Assembly (NCBI RefSeq): GCF_016745255.1 | Contig: NZ_JADOEQ010000001.1 | Location: 62,001 to 126,000 of the forward strand | Direction: 5' to 3' | Source: Enterococcus sp. BWR-S5 | GTDB lineage: Bacteria; Bacillota; Bacilli; Lactobacillales; Enterococcaceae | DNA: 64,000 nucleotides | Shown: positions 8,182 through 17,193 of the stretch, piece after piece | Numbering within the stretch: position 1 is the first letter of the stretch | Layout: every line of letters starts with the position of its first letter | Translations under genes and position numbers: made by a program | Notes under the pieces: model-generated | Database searches by the model: none | Seen by the model: the letters and a program-made list of their open reading frames with translations, nothing else | Told to the model about the DNA's origin: nothing

Positions 8182-8229
8182 AAAAACAGCGTCACGTTAT
8201 CAATTTTATTTGATAACGTGACGCTGTTT
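8182..8229 (-). terminator. Terminator of the 8231-8848 gene
   Basis: A 20-bp perfect stem (184-203 with 210-229 of the 8-kb block, AAACAGCGTC on the outer arm) lies 2 bases after the stop codon of the minus-strand gene and is followed by TTTTTG. The 7866-8230 interval holds otherwise only the upstream region of the SH3 gene. Confidence 0.9.
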
Positions 8230-8230
8230 C

Positions 8231-8848
8231 TTAGCGAAACGGCGCTAAAAAGCTTCCGCGTAAAGAAAGAATACCCCCTCTTGAAGTTTCGGTAAAGCTG
8301 ATATAGTATTCTCTAAAAAGATTTTTCCAAAATAATTGCTCATTGTTAGTTTTTTTAGGAAATCCCGGATAGGCTCCTTGATAGTAGCCACGATCAAAAA
8401 AGATGAAGACTGGTGTTCCTCTGTAGTCATATTCAAGAATAGTCAACTCACCATCAGGAACAAAGGTGTTTTTCAGTATGTTTTCAGCTCTCGATAACAC
8501 TCGATTGCTGTACAGAATGCTTTCGCTCTCTTTGGTAGAGTAGTCATCTGGTTTTTCTGAAAGCTGCCGTATGTCACGATCACTTTCCTTCAGTAGCATA
8601 GTCAACTTCTCCGTTAAAGCATTCTCTTCTGTAAAATGTTGCTTTGGTGGGCCAAAAATATGTTCGACGTCTTCAATCGTTGTTCTTGAGCTTCCGATTG
8701 TATCAAGCAAAGAATAGTCGCTTGGATAAATTTGAAAAACCAAATACCCGAAAATGATTAAGACGAATAAAATCGATAGCTTTATGATTCTTTCCTTTAA
8801 AATTATTTTTCCCACAGTCTCTTTTGTTTCTGCACTTACCTCTATCAT
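8231..8848 (-). CDS. Single-TM protein with extracellular domain, unknown function
   Basis: A 205-residue protein: a basic N-terminus (KETVGKIILKERIIK), one membrane segment (about residues 25-42, LSILFVLIIFGYLVFQI), then a 160-residue outside domain. That domain starts with helical, charged sequence (SSRTTIEDVEHIFGPPKQHF, similar to the start of SmpA/BLIP-like folds) and ends in beta-type sequence (ELTILEYDYRGTPVFIFFD). TTTAAAGGAG precedes the ATG. No family is assigned with confidence. It is monocistronic. Confidence 0.65.
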   Translation of the reverse strand: MIEVSAETKETVGKIILKERIIKLSILFVLIIFGYLVFQIYPSDYSLLDTIGSSRTTIEDVEHIFGPPKQHFTEENALTEKLTMLLKESDRDIRQLSEKPDDYSTKESESILYSNRVLSRAENILKNTFVPDGELTILEYDYRGTPVFIFFDRGYYQGAYPGFPKKTNNEQLFWKNLFREYYISFTETSRGGILSLRGSFLAPFR

Positions 8849-9041
8849 ATACTACTCCTTTAAAAAAATTGATTTAGTAAACTTTTTTTAACAACCGAAA
8901 TTAATTATACAATAAGAGTAGTGTTTAGGAAAGAGAGGTTTTATGAGTTGCTTTCGAGGTATCCGATAGGTAAAAAGCAATCAAAGTTGTTTTTTCACGG
9001 GATTCCTGTATAATTTAGGATTATTGTGATGGAGAAGAAAG

Positions 9042-9779
9042 ATGCGTTTAGATAAGGTATTGGAGCAGCAGCAAGTAGGATCGAGAAAGGCAGTCAGGCG
9101 CTTATTTCAGCGTGGTTTGGTTTGTGTGAATAATCAGATAGTTCGAGAGGAAGGGTTCAATGTGGAACCTGCTCTTCATACCGTAGTAGTCGCCGGAAAA
9201 CAATTGGATTTCACCGGTCACGCTTACTTTATGTTGAACAAACCGCAAGGAGTGGTGACGGCTGTGAAAGACAGCGAGCATACAACTGTGATTGATTTGA
9301 TTCGTGCAGAGGAGCGGACGCCTAAGCTGTATCCTGTTGGACGGTTGGATCGTGATACGGAGGGTTTGCTGTTGATAACAGATAATGGTCAGCTGGGGTA
9401 TGAGCTGATGCATCCTGAAAAAAAAGTCGTAAAGCGTTATGAAGTCGTTGTCAATGGGGCGCTTGATGAATTGGATTACCAGCGTTTTGCAGAAGGAATA
9501 ACCTTTATTGGCGGTGAACAATGCCAACCGGCAGAACTAACGATTTTGACCAGTTCCCCTGAGGAAAGTCGCGCATACCTAGATATAAAAGAAGGCAAAT
9601 TCCATCAGGTAAAGAAGATGTTTTTATCGGTAGGAAAAAAAGTTGTTTTTCTAAAGCGTCTCAGTATGGGACCGTTAAGCTTAACGACGGAGCTTGCACC
9701 TGGTATGTATAGAAGGCTGAATGCTTCCGAGCTGAAGCAGCTAATGCCTTATTTTGAAACGAAAAATAGAAATGAGTGA
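9042..9779 (+). CDS. rsuA: 16S rRNA pseudouridine synthase, RsuA family
   Basis: A 245-residue enzyme that isomerises a uridine in small-subunit rRNA (position 516 in E. coli RsuA). An N-terminal S4 RNA-binding domain (residues 1-50, MRLDKVLEQQQVGSRKAVRRL) is followed by the synthase domain. The catalytic motif GRLDRDTEGLLLITDNG contains the conserved Asp near residue 103. TATAAT at 9009-9014 with TTGTTT 16 bases upstream may be the promoter. Its stop overlaps or abuts the start of the HAD gene, so the two form an operon. RsuA rather than RluB/E is likely, but this is by family pattern only. Confidence 0.92.
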   Translation: MRLDKVLEQQQVGSRKAVRRLFQRGLVCVNNQIVREEGFNVEPALHTVVVAGKQLDFTGHAYFMLNKPQGVVTAVKDSEHTTVIDLIRAEERTPKLYPVGRLDRDTEGLLLITDNGQLGYELMHPEKKVVKRYEVVVNGALDELDYQRFAEGITFIGGEQCQPAELTILTSSPEESRAYLDIKEGKFHQVKKMFLSVGKKVVFLKRLSMGPLSLTTELAPGMYRRLNASELKQLMPYFETKNRNE

Positions 9780-9784
9780 ATGGC

Positions 9785-10471
9785 ATGAAATTTAAAACAC
9801 TATTATTTGATGTAGATGACACCTTGCTGGATTTTCGAGCAACAGAGAGGCAGGCACTATATACGCTGTTTTCCGAAGAACAGTTGGAGCTGACGCAGGA
9901 GATTGAGCAGCAGTATCAGCTGATTAATCGTAATCTCTGGAAGGAATTTGAGCTAGGGAACATCACGAAAGAAACAATTAGTAAGACTCGATTCCAAAAG
10001 CTGTTTGAGCAATTCGGAAAAAAAGTGGATGGCGAAGAAATGGGCTTGAAGTATCAGCAGTTTCTAAGTGAAGGGCATGATCTTCTTGGGAACAGCCGCC
10101 AGATTTTGACGCAGTTGAAGCCTGACTATGAGCTGTATGTCGTGACAAATGGCATCGCGAAAATTCAATACAAGCGCTTGGATGATTCCAAGCTCCGTCC
10201 TTTCTTCAATGATATTTTTGTATCTGAGGAAATCGGGTATCAAAAGCCGATGAAGGAATATTTTGATTATGTATTTGAAAGAATCCCTGCCTTTGAACAG
10301 GAGAAAACATTGATTATCGGTGATTCGCTGAATTCTGATATCGCGGGTGGACAAAGAGCAGATATTCAAACCGTTTGGCTGAATCCTGCAAAACTGGAAA
10401 AAGCTTCCGGGATTGAGCCGACGTATGAGATTAAGCAGTTGGATGAGCTGCTTGCTATTTTAGGCAACTGA
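9785..10471 (+). CDS. HAD family phosphatase, YjjG/YfnB type
   Basis: A 228-residue HAD hydrolase. I chose the ATG at 9785 because it gives the family start MKFKTLLFDVDDTLLDF; a GTG at 9776, overlapping the rsuA stop, would add three residues. Motif I is DVDDT (nucleophile and acid Asp), motif II is VTNG, the conserved Lys follows in YQKPMKEYF, and motif IV is IGDSLNSDIAGG. YjjG/YfnB relatives dephosphorylate non-canonical pyrimidine nucleotides such as dUMP and 5-substituted forms. It is coupled to rsuA, and the terminator hairpin is at 10509-10544. Confidence 0.9.
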   Translation: MKFKTLLFDVDDTLLDFRATERQALYTLFSEEQLELTQEIEQQYQLINRNLWKEFELGNITKETISKTRFQKLFEQFGKKVDGEEMGLKYQQFLSEGHDLLGNSRQILTQLKPDYELYVVTNGIAKIQYKRLDDSKLRPFFNDIFVSEEIGYQKPMKEYFDYVFERIPAFEQEKTLIIGDSLNSDIAGGQRADIQTVWLNPAKLEKASGIEPTYEIKQLDELLAILGN

Positions 10472-10508
10472 ACGAAATAGTATAGCATCGAGAATTGTAG
10501 GGAAATAG

Positions 10509-10549
10509 ACACAGACGAGGAGCAACATTAGCTCAAGTCTGTGTTTTTG
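10509..10549 (+). terminator. Terminator of the rsuA-HAD operon
   Basis: ACACAGAC (10509-10516) pairs with GTCTGTGT (10537-10544), with an inner GAGC/GCTC pair, followed by TTTTTGTG. Confidence 0.8.
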
Positions 10550-10749
10550 TGTTTGGGAAAGAGCCGCAGCTATTGCTAAGGAGTGATGTAATTCATACGA
10601 TATTTTCTAGCCCAATTTGAGAATGCTGGTAGCTAGTTATCAAAAACGATGTAGAGATAATCGCCATATTTTTTTTGCCATTCATGTACTGAGGGATACA
10701 TTAATAGTATAATTTGTTATGTACATACTATAAGTAGAGGAGAATGGAA

Positions 10750-11955
10750 ATGAAAAAAAGAGGTCTAATTTTATCTTCAATGTTAGCTGTTGCTGGGTGT
10801 TTATTTATTGGAAAAATAGACGCCTTTGCTGAAAATGGAGCAGCAAATCAACAAGTAACTGAAAATCAGTTGACACCCCAATATTGTAATGTAGGCGGAA
10901 AAATCACGAAGAACATTTATCATCAAGCCGAACTTGAAAAATTAACAAGTATCACTCATGGTGATACTTATACAGGGAATACCAGCTTAGATACTGTATC
11001 CACTGATTATGTCTATCAGCTGATGGGGGCTAATCTAACGAACTTTGTTGGTAGTGATGGTATTTTGAAATTGTACAACACTTCTGAGATGATGACAGCA
11101 CAGATGGCTCAATCAGCAGCAGAATATTGGAACACCTTAGCAGGTGCTAAAATTGTGGAAATCGTTGATACTCAAGCGGAAAGTGATGAAACAATCAGTG
11201 ATAGTGATGCAAATGGTGTTGAGGTAAATGGAAAACTCATTTACCCATTAGGCGGCCAAACGTATAGTGGTGAAGGAATCTTATTCTATCCAAACCATTG
11301 GCATTTGGATGAGACAACATTGCCGGAAGCATTCAAAAACAACTGGAAAGAAGCGACATTAATCCATGAAATTGGTCATGCTTTGGGGATTACTCACTTG
11401 GGCGGTGGTGTTGATGGAGAGAATGCAATCAGAGATAATGTTTTAGGTACCGAGTTCATGAGTTCTTGGGCGGTTGGGGTGTATGGAAGTCCGCTGGAAA
11501 ATGTGAATGGTGTCAAGAGCAGTAAAATAGATGCTGCCGCTTTGGCGATGGCCGGCTTAACTTGGGAACAGCCAAGAAAATTGGCTTCATGGCTGTTTTC
11601 TGAGGAAGACGCCTCAGTTGTTTATAATAATGGGGACATCACTTCCTCTGTGCCTTATGGTGCTGAGCTTGATTTCAAGGGGAATTATATTCAATCCAAA
11701 CAAGTGGTCGATCAGTATTTATTGATGGGTGAAAAGAACTATAATGTTTATCTTGTAGATGATGATGTCCTTGTAAATCGTTATTTTGCACGAGTACCAA
11801 ATCATACAACGACCAAAACTTTAGACATAAATAACAAGGTTATTCATGTTATTGGCTACTATCCATCCACGAAAGGCAACCCGTATTATAGAGTTGAGGT
11901 GGGAAATCAGGAATACGTAATTAACTCAGCAGCGTTTAGTGATAAAGTTGTTTAG
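10750..11955 (+). CDS. Secreted zinc metalloprotease, metzincin/matrixin-like
   Basis: A 401-residue exported protein. The ATG at 10750 is chosen because AGAGGAG ends 6-8 bases upstream; the ATG at 10744 is too close. A signal peptide (MKKRGLILSSMLAVAGCLFIGKIDAFA) is followed by a catalytic domain with HEIGHALGITH near residue 210, the HExxHxxGxxH zinc site. FMSSWAVG about 25 residues later may supply the Met-turn. The C-terminal 100 residues form an SH3-like part with paired Y-rich strands, probably for wall or substrate binding. Metzincins cut host or bacterial proteins; the substrate here is unknown. It is monocistronic. Confidence 0.85.
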   Translation: MKKRGLILSSMLAVAGCLFIGKIDAFAENGAANQQVTENQLTPQYCNVGGKITKNIYHQAELEKLTSITHGDTYTGNTSLDTVSTDYVYQLMGANLTNFVGSDGILKLYNTSEMMTAQMAQSAAEYWNTLAGAKIVEIVDTQAESDETISDSDANGVEVNGKLIYPLGGQTYSGEGILFYPNHWHLDETTLPEAFKNNWKEATLIHEIGHALGITHLGGGVDGENAIRDNVLGTEFMSSWAVGVYGSPLENVNGVKSSKIDAAALAMAGLTWEQPRKLASWLFSEEDASVVYNNGDITSSVPYGAELDFKGNYIQSKQVVDQYLLMGEKNYNVYLVDDDVLVNRYFARVPNHTTTKTLDINNKVIHVIGYYPSTKGNPYYRVEVGNQEYVINSAAFSDKVV

Positions 11956-11986
11956 TCCACGGCTATTAGCTGTTGAAGGATACTCG

Positions 11987-12018
11987 AAAATCGTCCATTA
12001 ATTTGGACGGTTTTTTTT
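11987..12018 (+). terminator. Terminator of the metalloprotease gene
   Basis: AATCGTCCA pairs with TGGACGGTT (one G.U pair) around a TTAATT loop, followed by TTTTTTTT. Beyond it the 12019-12288 interval is AT-rich with two TATAAT boxes (12238 and 12264) but no well-spaced -35 element and no gene. Confidence 0.85.
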
Positions 12019-12288
12019 GTATGTCTTGGTTACAGAGCCTAATACATTGGGGAAGATAAAATGAGCTAGTGGGAGGACGTTGGTTATTAAACTGATTTAT
12101 GGAAGTAAGTAGTTTGGTATGCAAGTGGCTGAGTGGAGAGTGAAAATGATTCTAAAAAATGTGATTGCTCAGTTACGTGAAGTACAACATTTTTTGAATA
12201 GGGAAATGTATATGCCAACTTGATATTGTAATAAATATATAATTATTGTAAATTAAATATATCTATAATAAATGGGGGAGTTACTAAT

Positions 12289-13308
12289 ATGCCAGAGCAG
12301 TTTTACAAGAGTGATACACCAGAAGAACGGCATGAGAAAAGGGTATTTCAACTGAAAAAGGAAATAGCCAGAGAGACAAATCCGGAAAAACGTGGAGCAC
12401 TTCAAGCGCTGTTGAATGAGATTGAGAAAAAATTTTATTTGGAGCAGCAGGAGGCGAGAATAAGGGCTGCTAAATTGTACAGAAGTAGGCGTAATAAGAA
12501 ATTAGTAAGTATTGTTTTGTCTGGGGTGTTCATTATAGCAGCGGCGGCTGTGGGTCTGTATTTTATTGGTAAACCCACGAACGAAAAGCCATCAAGTGCT
12601 AAAACAACAATTGTTGATGATGGAACAACTGTTGCAGATACTTCTGGTACAGCGGTAATTACAGACCCTATCGTTCATGATCGAGTGACGGAGTTAAAGA
12701 AAGGTCAAGTGAGAGCCTATCGATACCATGTCGATCATTTAACGGCTGGTGAGTATCTGTTAAGTGATGCAATGCTCAAAGACGATACTGGTGTTTATGG
12801 GTATCAGAAATATCTGAACGATATGCTGAAAAGTGGACAGGCGAGCCAAGAGACGATAGATAAGGCATATTCAGAGGCAGAAGCAAGCCTGACCAGTTTG
12901 GTTACTGACCAGCATTATGGACAGAGCTTTTATAAGCGAGAAACAGCTAGCTCGAATGCTTATACTGTAGCGGTTACTGAGTTTTATGCAGTGAACTTCG
13001 ATGAGTTTATGATGGATATGAAAATAGAAATCAACAATTTGGATGAGTATATATCCGCAGTCAATAGCTACGATGATTACTTAGTAGGCATATACACAGA
13101 TTTGGCACAAAGGGGAATGGGCACCAAAGCTTTTCAGCTGGCTTCTGATTGGCCGTTACCGATGTACACGATTTCTAATCCTGCCAGTAATGCTTACCAG
13201 AATAGAGATTATCATTGTCAGGCATTGGTTCAACGAGTGAGCGATACTGGACGATTGGAGATAAATGCTGCAGGGATGGCAGAGCTAAAGGGAAATCCGT
13301 TAGTATAG
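12289..13308 (+). CDS. Single-TM protein with large extracellular domain, unknown function
   Basis: A 339-residue protein with a charged, helical cytoplasmic N-terminus (residues 1-70, EERHEKRVFQLKKEIARE). One membrane helix follows (about 74-94, LVSIVLSGVFIIAAAAVGLYFI), then a Thr/Ser-rich linker and a 220-residue outside domain. That domain has no cysteines in a recognisable pattern and no motif I can name. GGGGGAG precedes the ATG. It is monocistronic, ended by the hairpin at 13397-13445. It is not obviously linked to the protease upstream. Confidence 0.7.
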   Translation: MPEQFYKSDTPEERHEKRVFQLKKEIARETNPEKRGALQALLNEIEKKFYLEQQEARIRAAKLYRSRRNKKLVSIVLSGVFIIAAAAVGLYFIGKPTNEKPSSAKTTIVDDGTTVADTSGTAVITDPIVHDRVTELKKGQVRAYRYHVDHLTAGEYLLSDAMLKDDTGVYGYQKYLNDMLKSGQASQETIDKAYSEAEASLTSLVTDQHYGQSFYKRETASSNAYTVAVTEFYAVNFDEFMMDMKIEINNLDEYISAVNSYDDYLVGIYTDLAQRGMGTKAFQLASDWPLPMYTISNPASNAYQNRDYHCQALVQRVSDTGRLEINAAGMAELKGNPLV

Positions 13309-13396
13309 GGTCTGCGGTAAGCGTGCTTCACTCCTAAAAAAAGTTCACTATATTGATGCGTTATGTCCTTTAGTTTGAAGGGAAAGAAGGCTAGTT

Positions 13397-13445
13397 AAAA
13401 ACAGCAGTGAAAACTTTTTCGAAAGAGTTCTCACTGCTGTTTTTG
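13397..13445. terminator. Bidirectional terminator
   Basis: A 14-bp stem (AAAAACAGCAGTGA with TCACTGCTGTTTTT), extended by an inner AACT/AGTT pair, serves the convergent genes on both sides. Confidence 0.9.
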
Positions 13446-13503
13446 AATGAAAGAAGATGTCTATTTTCATTGCCTGACTATTTTAATGTCTGGTTGCTGA
13501 GTT

Positions 13504-13953
13504 CTATAAGTCAATACTCAAGCGGACCATATCGTTTAACACAATCTCATTATCAACAATTTCTTCTTCGTAGTGTCGAACAAAGAAATCTCGATCAATC
13601 CATGTCATGCGAAACCCGCACTTTTGATAAAGGTGCAGCTGCTCATAGCCAGTGCTGCCTGTACCGACCTCCACCGTTTTTATTCCCTGCTTCTTCGCAG
13701 TTTCGAATGCAAAGGCAATTAATTTTTGTGCATAACCTTTGCCTCGATGAGCTTCTGATACAGCAATGTTGACTAGCTCAAGCGTATCAGGCCGAGTAGG
13801 AATCAAAACCATGATACCTACTAATTCAGGGTCTGAGAGACTGAATACCTGTCCTCTTTGTGTATAGTCATCAACGTGTTTTTTTGAAGGATCGGCATCC
13901 AATAAAAGTGCATAATGTTCTTCCGTTAAGGTAGTAACTGGCGTAATCGTCAT
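13504..13953 (-). CDS. GNAT family N-acetyltransferase
   Basis: A 149-residue acetyl-CoA-dependent acyltransferase. The start is the ATG at 13953 (MTITPVTTL), 7 bases after AAGGAG; an adjacent ATG at 13956 is possible. Motif A is ELVNIAVSEAHRGKGYAQKLI, containing the R/QxxGxG/A-type pyrophosphate loop (HRGKGYA). Motif B follows with YEQLHLYQKCGFRMTWIDRDFF. The substrate cannot be told from sequence. It is a single gene, divergent from udk. Confidence 0.9.
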   Translation of the reverse strand: MTITPVTTLTEEHYALLLDADPSKKHVDDYTQRGQVFSLSDPELVGIMVLIPTRPDTLELVNIAVSEAHRGKGYAQKLIAFAFETAKKQGIKTVEVGTGSTGYEQLHLYQKCGFRMTWIDRDFFVRHYEEEIVDNEIVLNDMVRLSIDL

Positions 13954-14081
13954 CATATATCTCCTTAAAATTATTTTCAATGAAGAAAAGTTTTAAATTT
14001 CTGTGGTATTCTGCTCACTTTTTATTATAATAGAAAAGGACGATAATGGCTATTTGCTGAAAAAGAAAGAGGTTTAACTTC

Positions 14082-14705
14082 ATGAAAAACAATCGACCGA
14101 TAATCATTGGAGTAACAGGTGGTTCTGGTAGTGGGAAGACGAGCGTCAGTCGGGCAATCTTCAACCATTTTCCTAACCATTCAATTATGATGTTGGAACA
14201 GGATTCTTATTATAAAGACCAGAGTCATTTGAGCTTTGAAGAAAGACTGACGACAAATTATGACCATCCTTTTGCCTTTGATACCGATCTGTTGATCGAG
14301 CATTTGAAACAATTATTGAATTATGAATCTATCGAAAAGCCAGTTTATGATTATGTGGAGCATACAAGAAGCTCGGATGTGATTATACAGGAACCGAAAG
14401 AGGTTATTATTCTTGAAGGAATCTTGATTTTGGAAGACCCTCGATTACGTGAGCTGATGGATATCAAGCTATACGTAGATACCGATGATGATATTCGAAT
14501 TATTCGCCGGATTAAACGAGACATGGAAGAGCGCGGACGAACACTTGACTCTGTGATTGAACAGTATTTGACTGTCGTTAAGCCAATGTATAATCAATTT
14601 ATTGAGCCAACGAAAAGATATGCGGATGTCATCGTACCGGAAGGCGGAGAAAATCACGTAGCCATTGATTTAATTACAACAAAGGTTAAAAGTATTTTGG
14701 ACTGA
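14082..14705 (+). CDS. udk: Uridine kinase
   Basis: A 207-residue pyrimidine-salvage kinase that phosphorylates uridine and cytidine. The P-loop [13 protein letters not shown] (residues 11-23) is followed by EQDSYYKD, the base-binding NYDHPFAFD, the [16 protein letters not shown] lid region, and the [12 protein letters not shown] helix. Length and motifs are those of Udk. The ATG at 14082 has AAAGAGG upstream, and a TATAAT lies at 14026. It is monocistronic, with a shared hairpin downstream. Confidence 0.96.
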   Translation: MKNNRPIIIGVTGGSGSGKTSVSRAIFNHFPNHSIMMLEQDSYYKDQSHLSFEERLTTNYDHPFAFDTDLLIEHLKQLLNYESIEKPVYDYVEHTRSSDVIIQEPKEVIILEGILILEDPRLRELMDIKLYVDTDDDIRIIRRIKRDMEERGRTLDSVIEQYLTVVKPMYNQFIEPTKRYADVIVPEGGENHVAIDLITTKVKSILD

Positions 14706-14762
14706 CACGATAAAGATTGAACGAAACACAGTGGAATAACGGAAATAAGGAATAAAAAATAG

Positions 14763-14797
14763 AAAAGCAGTCGGCATATTTGCCGACTGCTTATTTG
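14763..14797. terminator. Terminator between udk and the convergent gene
   Basis: GCAGTCGGCA (14767-14776) pairs with TGCCGACTGC (14781-14790), flanked by A and T tracts. Confidence 0.85.
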
Positions 14798-14820
14798 ATT
14801 TTAGAATAAAAGCGAAAATC

Positions 14821-15156
14821 TTATTCGTGAGATTGTGTATGAAGCGTATTAATAACTTCAAGTGCTTTGATAAAATCCTTCCGTAAAACTGCCCATTTTT
14901 CATATTTTTGCATTGAAAATATGAAATTATCTGAGCGATCATCCTTTACGATCTTTAAAGAAAAGTTTTTGTTATGTACGCAGAGAAAATCAAACGTAAA
15001 TGACTCATCTTTTTCATCATAATCATAAGTGCATTCTTTAATATAATCCAATGCCAATGCCTTTTTAGAAAGTATCCCACACCTTTCCATCAGGTAGGTC
15101 AGTTCAGATTGATTGAATGGCCGATTAGGTGAAATCTTGATTGAGTATATATTCAT
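14821..15156 (-). CDS. Hypothetical protein
   Basis: A 111-residue soluble protein starting MNIYSIKISPNRPFNQSEL. There is no signal or membrane segment. It has a mixed helix/strand composition with aromatic-rich C-terminal helices (EKWAVLRKDFIKALEVI). GAAGGAG lies before the ATG. I do not recognise a family and the neighbours give no functional hint. Nothing argues against it being real: it has a good ribosome site and a terminator. Confidence 0.6.
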   Translation of the reverse strand: MNIYSIKISPNRPFNQSELTYLMERCGILSKKALALDYIKECTYDYDEKDESFTFDFLCVHNKNFSLKIVKDDRSDNFIFSMQKYEKWAVLRKDFIKALEVINTLHTQSHE

Positions 15157-15428
15157 GCAGCACTCCTTCTGTTCTAAATATTCACATTTTTAACTATCAT
15201 CCCCTGAGCAAATGAAATCGCCAAAATCATATGCACACTTGATTTTATCATATGTCTTGACAGAATTCTAATAAACTTGGACAAAAAGCACTTTCCACAA
15301 ATAAGTGCAAGAAATTGTGTGTTAAAACAAACATAGTTATTACGGATAATTTGTCGGCTATTTTACTGCGAATTATCAAATTTTTGCATTTTCAAGCAAA
15401 ATGTTGAAAAATAAACCTGTATGAATCA

Positions 15429-15437
15429 TGTTATAAT
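15429..15437 (+). promoter_or_regulatory. Extended -10 promoter of the orphan mazF
   Basis: TGTTATAAT (TGn-TATAAT) lies about 40 bases upstream of the start, with no good -35 at the right spacing. The 15157-15477 interval holds nothing else I can support; in particular there is no small antitoxin-like reading frame with a ribosome site. Confidence 0.6.
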
Positions 15438-15477
15438 TTGTAAAAAGATTTTTTCTTGAAAAGGGGGGATAGAAAAA

Positions 15478-15819
15478 ATGATGCGAAGGGGAGAAATATT
15501 TTACGCTAATCTTTCGCCGGTTATTGGATCAGAGCAAGGTGGTATTCGACCTGTACTGATTATTCAAAACAACAAGGGCAATTTATTTAGCCCAACGTTG
15601 ATTGTTGCACCGATTACACGGAATATACGAAAGAAAATGCAGCCAACACAAGTGAAAGTCAATATTCCTCATGAGGAAGAAATGACTCCTTCTTTGGTTC
15701 TTCTGGAGCAGATTCGAACATTGGATAAGGAACGGATGTTGCAAAAAATTTGTAAGCTACAGGATGGTGATATGGAAAAGGTCAATCAAGCATTAAAGGT
15801 TAGTATAGGTATTCGATAG
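15478..15819 (+). CDS. MazF/PemK-type mRNA interferase, orphan
   Basis: A 113-residue toxin-family endoribonuclease. The N-terminus RRGEIFYANLSPVIGSEQGG followed by RPVLIIQNN is the MazF/EndoA signature, including the catalytic Arg and the substrate loop. The C-terminal LEQIRTLDKERM helix is also typical. GGGGGG lies before the ATG; the second ATG, three bases on, is an alternative. A strong hairpin follows at 15922. No MazE-like gene lies on either side, unlike standard mazEF modules. It is a clear paralogue of the copy at 38303. Confidence 0.9.
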   Translation: MMRRGEIFYANLSPVIGSEQGGIRPVLIIQNNKGNLFSPTLIVAPITRNIRKKMQPTQVKVNIPHEEEMTPSLVLLEQIRTLDKERMLQKICKLQDGDMEKVNQALKVSIGIR

Positions 15820-15921
15820 GCTAGTTTAGCTAATACATAAGAATAACAGTAGGTGAATACAGCTGCGAAAATGGGTAGTTTTGGTGGTTTGTTTGTAAGG
15901 GTCTAATACTGTAATCGATTG

Positions 15922-15949
15922 CCGAGGTCAGCTGATCTCGGTTTTTTTG
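15922..15949 (+). terminator. Terminator of the orphan mazF
   Basis: A 10-bp stem CCGAGGTCAG/CTGATCTCGG (one G.U pair) is followed by seven T. The rest of 15950-16124 holds GC-richer sequence with a T run at 16076-16082 that may be a second weak terminator, and no gene. Confidence 0.85.
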
Positions 15950-16124
15950 TTGAAAAGCGTCATACATTGAGGCTGCAGAAGAAGTCTTCTAAGGCCGGCA
16001 GCCACTTTGCCTATTCCATAAAAGGCGAGGTGCAGCTGATTGTACAGCTTAAGCTCAGGTTATAAGCGGCTTGCTTTTTTTGCACACAGTAGGGAAGTAG
16101 AAATCAACTTCCTTCTTTTATGGT

Positions 16125-16152
16125 TTGACGTTTTTTTATTTAGAGGTATAGT
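16125..16152 (+). promoter_or_regulatory. Promoter of the oxidoreductase gene
   Basis: TTGACG (16125-16130) and TATAGT (16147-16152) are 16 bases apart, about 30 bases upstream of the ATG. Confidence 0.65.
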
Positions 16153-16181
16153 GTGAGTAGAAAGAAGCAGGAGGTATAACT

Positions 16182-17138
16182 ATGAAAAGGGTTCGCTATG
16201 GTATTTTAAGTACAGCGCAGATTGTTCCTCGATTTGTTCGAGGGATAAGAGAAAGTAAGGTGGGGGAAGTAACGACGATTGCTTCAAGAGACTTGGAGCG
16301 GGCAAAGGAAGCTGCTGAGAAGCTGGAAATTCCAAAGGCTTATGGCAGCTATGAAGCACTTTGCTTGGATCAAGAGGTTGACATCGTTTATATTGCTACC
16401 TACAATAAGGGACATTATGAAGCCGCTAAGCTGGCACTGACACATAAAAAACATGTTTTATTGGAAAAACCATTTACCTTGATAGCTGCGGAAGCAGAAG
16501 AGTTGTTTGCTTTAGCAAGGAAAAATGATTGTTTCCTAATGGAAGCGCAAAAAGCTGTTTTTCTACCAATCACTAGTCAGGTGAAACAAGTGATTGAGCA
16601 AGGGGCAATTGGTCGTGTCCGACATATTCGGTCGGTTACTGCCTATCCTAATATTGAACACCTGAAATGGTTTCATTCACTTGATGCGGGTGGCGGTGTG
16701 CTCCATAGCTCCGGCAGCTATCCTCTTGAGTATATTCAATATATACTTGGGAGTGCTCCAAATGGATATACCGGCTATTCTTCAATGGAAAAAGGAAGAT
16801 CGGATGATCAATTTGAGCTTGTTCTAAAGTTTCCCGGACAGGTGTTGGCGAGTGTTTTTATTACCGTGCAGCTGGATATTCCGAGTGAAATGGTTATCTA
16901 TGGAGAAAAGGGCAAGATTACAATTCCTTATTTTTGGAAAACAGACCATGCAGCTATTTCCTATAATGATGGTCGTGAGGAATCGTTAACGAGTACTGTC
17001 AGCAGTGAGTTTGTATTTGAAGTCAATCATGTGAATGAATGTATACTTAGCGGCTTGCAAGAAAGTCCGATAATGACCGAAAAGTTAACAGTTGATACGG
17101 TAGGCCTTGTGGAAGAAATGTATAAGCAATGGCTGTAA
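16182..17138 (+). CDS. Gfo/Idh/MocA family oxidoreductase
   Basis: A 318-residue NAD(P)-dependent sugar or cyclitol dehydrogenase family member. The N-terminal Rossmann fold starts VRYGILSTAQIVPRFVRG (a variant of GxGxxA, here G-I-L-S-T-A). The conserved EKP motif (LLEKPFTL near residue 95) supplies the catalytic-region Lys. The C-terminal alpha/beta domain includes GGVLHSSGSYPLEYIQYILG. AGGAGG precedes the ATG. It is monocistronic. It may act on a sugar from the following locus, but a structured region separates them and nothing in the sequence proves a link. Confidence 0.9.
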   Translation: MKRVRYGILSTAQIVPRFVRGIRESKVGEVTTIASRDLERAKEAAEKLEIPKAYGSYEALCLDQEVDIVYIATYNKGHYEAAKLALTHKKHVLLEKPFTLIAAEAEELFALARKNDCFLMEAQKAVFLPITSQVKQVIEQGAIGRVRHIRSVTAYPNIEHLKWFHSLDAGGGVLHSSGSYPLEYIQYILGSAPNGYTGYSSMEKGRSDDQFELVLKFPGQVLASVFITVQLDIPSEMVIYGEKGKITIPYFWKTDHAAISYNDGREESLTSTVSSEFVFEVNHVNECILSGLQESPIMTEKLTVDTVGLVEEMYKQWL

Positions 17139-17193
17139 AATAAGAAAAATCTAAGGTTGTTTGTGTTATTAGGTAATTTATGATAAAGTATGT

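Noticed and set aside
7979-8221. 80-codon plus-strand open frame
   Set aside because: Its end lies in the strong terminator hairpin of the minus-strand gene at 8231, and there is no ribosome site.
13407-13772. 121-codon plus-strand open frame
   Set aside because: It overlaps the GNAT gene on the other strand and lacks a ribosome site; a shadow frame.
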